Position numbers and translations under genes: made by a program. Source: Lunularia cruciata (lineage: Eukaryota > Streptophyta > Marchantiopsida > Lunulariales > Lunulariaceae). From it: a stretch of 64,000 bases of DNA. Where the stretch lies: NCBI GenBank assembly GCA_948567375.1, contig OX419762.1:33682608-33746607 (forward strand). The letters run 5' to 3'. This document shows, piece after piece, positions 60,430 through 64,000 of this stretch. The notes under the pieces are model-generated. The model did not search any database, was not told the origin of the DNA, and worked only from the letters and a program-made list of their open reading frames with translations. Each line of letters starts with the position of its first letter. The first letter of the stretch is position 1.

Positions 60430-62040
60430 CAGTCAATACATCTTCCACTCCTATGATAGTTACAACGGATACTTGGGAGCTAGATCTTGGACCCAAGCTT
60501 ATAGGAGAGGAAAGACGGAGGTTTGGAGGTTCTTAAGGAGCTACATGAGTTGTTTTGCCTTCAATATGAAGGATTTGGGTGCTCTAAAAGGACATGGTAT
60601 ATGGATTGAGTTGACTAGCAATGCAATTTTCTGACGTCCCTATCAATCTAATGACATGGAGCAAGCATTGATTCATAGCCAGAGTAGTGACCTTTTTGAG
60701 GCTGGTTTGGTAGAGATTTCACATGGAGAGTATGCATCAGCTACAATGATGCCAACCAAGAAGGATATGCATGGAAACTACACAGATAGGTGGATGTGTG
60801 GAGATTACCGTCTTATCAACCGACACACTAGGGTTGATTGGTATGCTCTACCTACACTAGAGGAGATCTTTGATGCAATTGGACAAGCAAAGGTCTTCAA
60901 TACTTTGGATCTTTGAGTATGATATCATCATTTGCCAATCAGGAAGGAGGATAAGTCCAAGACAACATTTTGGGCTATTGATCCTTATGGCAAGGATGCA
61001 TTATATCAGTGGAGGTTCTTACCATTTGGGTTAAAGAATGCTCTTGTTGAGTTCCAAAGAGTCATGGACAAGAACCTAGCTAGATTGGATTTTACTCAGT
61101 GCTATATTGATGACATTTTGGTCTATAATGCTATGGTGGAGGAGCATGAGAGATAGTTGTTGGAGTTGTTTGAGAGGTTGAGATCTCATGGACTCAAATT
61201 ACATCTTGGGAAGTGTAGGTTCTTCCATGAGCAGGTTGAGTATTTGGGTCACACTATCTACCTTAGAGGACTTGGTGTTCAATAGACCAAGGTGGAAGCT
61301 ATTGCATGCCTTCCTTGACCTATGGATGTGAGCAGAGTGCGAGCATTCCTTGGGTTGGCAAAATTTTATTGCCGTTATGCTTGAGGGTTTAGTGCCATTG
61401 CCCAGGCTTTAACAAAGCTGACTAAGCTTACACAAGAGTGGTGTTGGGGAGATGAGCAAGAGAGAGCTTTTGTAGAGCTCAAGGAGAGGTTGACATCTAC
61501 TCTTATTTTGAGGAGACCAATCAAAGGACAACCAATTTAGGTTCACACTGATTGGAGTATGTTGGGGCTTGGAGTAGTGCTCACCCAACATGATGGTGAG
61601 GGGAAGGAGTTTGTGGTGGCCTATGCTAGTCACTCCAACAATTAAGTGGAGGTAGAGTATAGTTCATATGAGGGAGAGTGCTTGGCAGCAGTTTGGGCAG
61701 TAGCACATTTCTGATGTTACCTATTTGGTAACTCCTTTACTCTCATCATTAATCATCAGCCACTAATGAAGTTGATGGAGTTTGACAACCTTTCAAGGAA
61801 GCTTGCACGATCGGCTCTGATATTACAAGAGAATGATTTCACTGTTATGCATAGACCTAGAGTGGTAAACCGTGATGTAGATGGGTTGAGTAAAACCCCA
61901 TATCCCAGCAAGATGGTGAGATAGATGAGGAGATGGTGCCGAGTTGGCATGCATATGCTTTTCTTTATATAATTTTTGAGACTTTGGTGGTATCTCTCTA
62001 AGTGCATACAAGAAGAGCTATTGAGGTCTATAACACCCAT
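60430..62040 (+). pseudogene. Gypsy reverse transcriptase and RNase H of the methyltransferase element
   Basis: RT patches are MEQALIHSQSSDLFEAGLVE, EYASATMMPTKKDMHGNYTD, MCGDYRLINRHTRVDWYALP, FDAIGQAKVFNTLDL, YQWRFLPFGLKNALVEFQRV and the catalytic CYIDDILVY (YIDD at 61103-61114), then GLKLHLGKCRFFHEQVEYLG. RNase H follows with HTDWSMLGLGVVLTQ, YEGECLAAVWAVAHF and VNRDVDGLSKTP (ends about 61910). A C-terminal tail (61915-62040) is present, but no integrase was found before the next LTR. Relatively few stops (60916, 61156, 61284, 61318 and others), so it is less decayed than the chromoviruses. It continues the element cut at 56681. Confidence 0.85.
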
Positions 62041-62065
62041 TTGTGCATGTGTGTGGTATTGTGAT

Positions 62066-62719
62066 ATTTAGCTTGGTATTACAAGTACTTGAGAGATATT
62101 ATTTATATAGAGATAAAGGATGGTTCTACATTAGTAATGATTAGCTAAAGTTAGTCATAGCTAAGATAGAGGGAACCTTACTTTAGAGGAAGTAGAAAAG
62201 ATGACCACCACTCTTTTGGATTCTAGTGTGTTGACTTGGTATTACTCCTAGGTGTTTGGCTTTGAGGAAAGAGTTGAGAACTCTTGGGCCCGCAAGTATT
62301 TTTGTTTTGGATTTTTCTATAGTCCAAGGATAGCCCATGTGAAGGAATCCTTCACTTAGTGGTTGGGTCAAGATAAGACCACATGCTTTGGGGAATATGC
62401 CCATGTGAATGGATATTCCTTTCTACTTTTTGACTTTACTTGACTTTTAGTCTAGTAACTTGAATAACTACAATAATTAGTAACTTTAGTGCGTAACTAT
62501 TTCACAAGTATAAAAGAAGGGGTGATGAGGTACTCATTATCCTTTCATTTGCAACTATCTCTCTCTCATTGAGTTCTCTAGTGAGCAATGTCTTGAGTCT
62601 TGGAGTGTTAGTCTTGGATGAGTATGATGGAGTTGGGGTTCCTTGCCTTCTTAGTCCATGGTGCGCTACCATAATAGCCATCAGAGGTTCATCCTGAGTG
62701 AGAGATAGGCCGACTCACA
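62066..62719 (+). repeat. LTR followed by a primer binding site
   Basis: Probable LTR starting TGTGATATTTAGC (start uncertain) and ending CCGACTCACA at 62719. It contains a TATA box, AAGTATAAAAGAAGG (62506-62520). A primer site follows at once, so it is positioned as a 5' LTR, yet it also lies where the 3' LTR of the methyltransferase element is expected. Confidence 0.55.
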
Positions 62720-62723
62720 TTTT

Positions 62724-62740
62724 TGGTTCCGTTGCCAGGA
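62724..62740 (+). other. tRNA-Asp-like primer binding site
   Basis: TGGTTCCGTTGCCAGGA resembles TGGCGCCGTTGCCGGGGA, the primer site of plant Tat/Athila gypsy elements that use tRNA-Asp. It differs at a few positions that are mostly C-to-T or G-to-A. Confidence 0.55.
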
Positions 62741-62759
62741 CCTCTCTAGAAGCAAGATT

Positions 62760-63886
62760 ATGTCCCGTGTTCAATTCTACATTAGGCTGAAGGAGCTATG
62801 AGAGCTCACTTGGAGAGAACATTAGGGGAGGAGAGGGCTGAACTTATGTTAGAGAACCAAGATCCATTTGTATACCTTGTGATTCATTATGATGTCTTTG
62901 AAGTGATTTTGTACATCTTGTACACATGAGAGGATTTGGAGAGATTATGTGAGGTGGATTGCAGATTTTGGGGATTAAGGTGATTTTGGGCAGAATCTCA
63001 AGTTTGAGATCTGGATTTGAAATTTCTACACATGATAGCTTGGGTTTTCCTTCAGCTAGAACAATTGCAATAATTGTGAGAGCTATTATGTGCATTGGGC
63101 TAGAATTTTTGAAAGTTGATAGGGTGAATTGCTCCTACAACTGCATGCTCTCTGGAAAGTTGTATAGAGTCTGCCATTTCTTCAATTTTTAGTGGATTGT
63201 TTTGAAAATTTCCAAGAAAATTAAATGCATAGTATCCAATCTGTCAACACAAAAGTTAGAGATATATCATTCTTAAGCTAGGAGTTATGAGTTTTTGAAG
63301 TGAGGGGGTGGTTTTTAGACCAAATCTGAAATATGTGTGCTGAATAGAAAGGTGTCTAGGACAAATGGTGGGATAAAAAGATCTGAAATTTTGCAGGGAG
63401 GGACATCTTAGAGTTGTGATCAAGTGTAAAATATTTCAAAGGACTGTCACATACTGGTTGAGATTTTTGAGTGAAATTGTGAGGAAGGGTCAATTCTGCA
63501 GAGTTGAGATCTCATGCATGAGGAGTTTGAGAGCAACAAAAAGCATGTTTGAGTATTTAGATTCATCTTGGGAACATGGAGGGTCATCAAGAGTGGAAAT
63601 TAAGACTATGCACAGTTCCCCAAGGGTTTGGGGTGATTGTAGGGGTGGATTTGAGGAAAAGGTAGTTACAATAGAATTTGAAGAGAGTGTTGAGAGGATC
63701 CAGAAACCTACACCACTTGGAGGAAAGAAAGAGTCTAAGTGCTTTCTATGTGGAGAGAAGGGACATAAGGCAATTTCATGTCCATTGACCTTTAAGAGCA
63801 AGAGATTGAGGGAAAGGAGAGGCTTGCTTGACTTGGGCTTGCATGTTGGACCTTCTTCACCAAGATTGGGAGGGAGAAGATCTTAG
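62760..63886 (+). pseudogene. Gypsy gag with zinc knuckle, running toward the window end
   Basis: Open frame 63416-63886 ends in a basic region after a CCHC knuckle CFLCGEKGHKAISC (63739-63780), preceded by a linker with VERIQKPTPLGGKKESK. Upstream coding-like sequence from about 62760 is interrupted. It is gag of the element whose LTR is 62066-62719; protease and pol would lie beyond 64000. The single knuckle and sequence differ from the gags at 1-1905 and 21901. Confidence 0.65.
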
Positions 63887-64000
63887 ACCAAGGAGTTGTG
63901 TGAGGTTTGGGGAGTGGAAGGACTTCCAAAAGGACATGAGTGTAGTAGAGTAAAAGCACTTTTGGAGACTTTGGTGAAAGATCTTAGAGAGAGTCTTAGT

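Noticed and set aside
1-64000. tRNA, rRNA or organellar inserts
   Set aside because: No cloverleaf-like sequence with A and B boxes, rRNA core or plastid/mitochondrial gene was recognised by eye on either strand.

Overview
The window looks like repeat-rich nuclear DNA from a land plant. The supporting signs are a plant-type gene with about 14 small exons and GT-AG introns of roughly 100-525 bp, many nested LTR retrotransposons with tRNA-iMet primer sites, two chromodomain-carrying Ty3/gypsy elements (chromoviruses), a Ty1/copia gag, and a MULE transposase relic. The short introns and the kind of elements fit a bryophyte or another early-diverging plant better than a conifer, but the species cannot be fixed from the sequence alone. 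Nothing bacterial, organellar or CRISPR-like was seen.

Layout. 1-3.67 kb: 5' part of a minus-strand LTR element (LTR plus a gag with two CCHC knuckles). 5.1-8.95 kb: copy 1 of an unusual 3.4-3.8 kb ORF-bearing element with TG..CA-like ends, a 5-bp target-site duplication and no LTRs. 9-12 kb: AT-rich, with one decayed minus-strand ORF. 12.06-18.15 kb: the only convincing host gene, probably a KNL1/Spc7-like kinetochore protein. 19.9-27.2 kb: a tandemly duplicated repeat (A, B), with B split by a complete but decayed chromovirus (LTRs, PBS, PPT, TSD GGTTA). 29.5-30.75 kb: MULE transposase relic. 30.8-34.2 kb: copy 2 of the ORF element. 34.9-39.8 kb: second, badly decayed chromovirus. 39.8-41.5 kb: inverted copy C of the A/B repeat. 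43-46 kb: distant relative of the ORF element. 48.9-49.6 kb: unexplained island of higher GC. 49.6-50.7 kb: Ty1/copia LTR and gag. 50.7-51.9 kb: LTR and gag start of a third member of the chromovirus LTR family. 51.9-54.76 kb: 5'-truncated copy 3 (plus strand). 54.76-56.68 and 60.4-62.04 kb: one Ty3/gypsy element encoding protease, a C5 cytosine DNA methyltransferase and RT-RNase H, split by copy 4 (56.68-60.4 kb). 62.07-64 kb: an LTR, a tRNA-Asp-like primer site and a gag with a zinc knuckle, running off the window.

The most interesting items are: (1) the DNA methyltransferase inside a gypsy polyprotein, with motifs I, II, IV, VI, VIII and IX/X readable although frameshifted; (2) the repeated ORF-bearing element, whose three complete copies each have a 5-bp duplication but no LTRs, so it is either a very long solo LTR that carries a gene or an undescribed non-autonomous class; (3) three LTRs whose U3 regions share perfect heat-shock-element arrays upstream of a TATA box. 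Almost all element ORFs are broken, often by TAG where CAG would be expected, as in silenced, cytosine-methylated plant repeats. All readings were made by eye without database searches.
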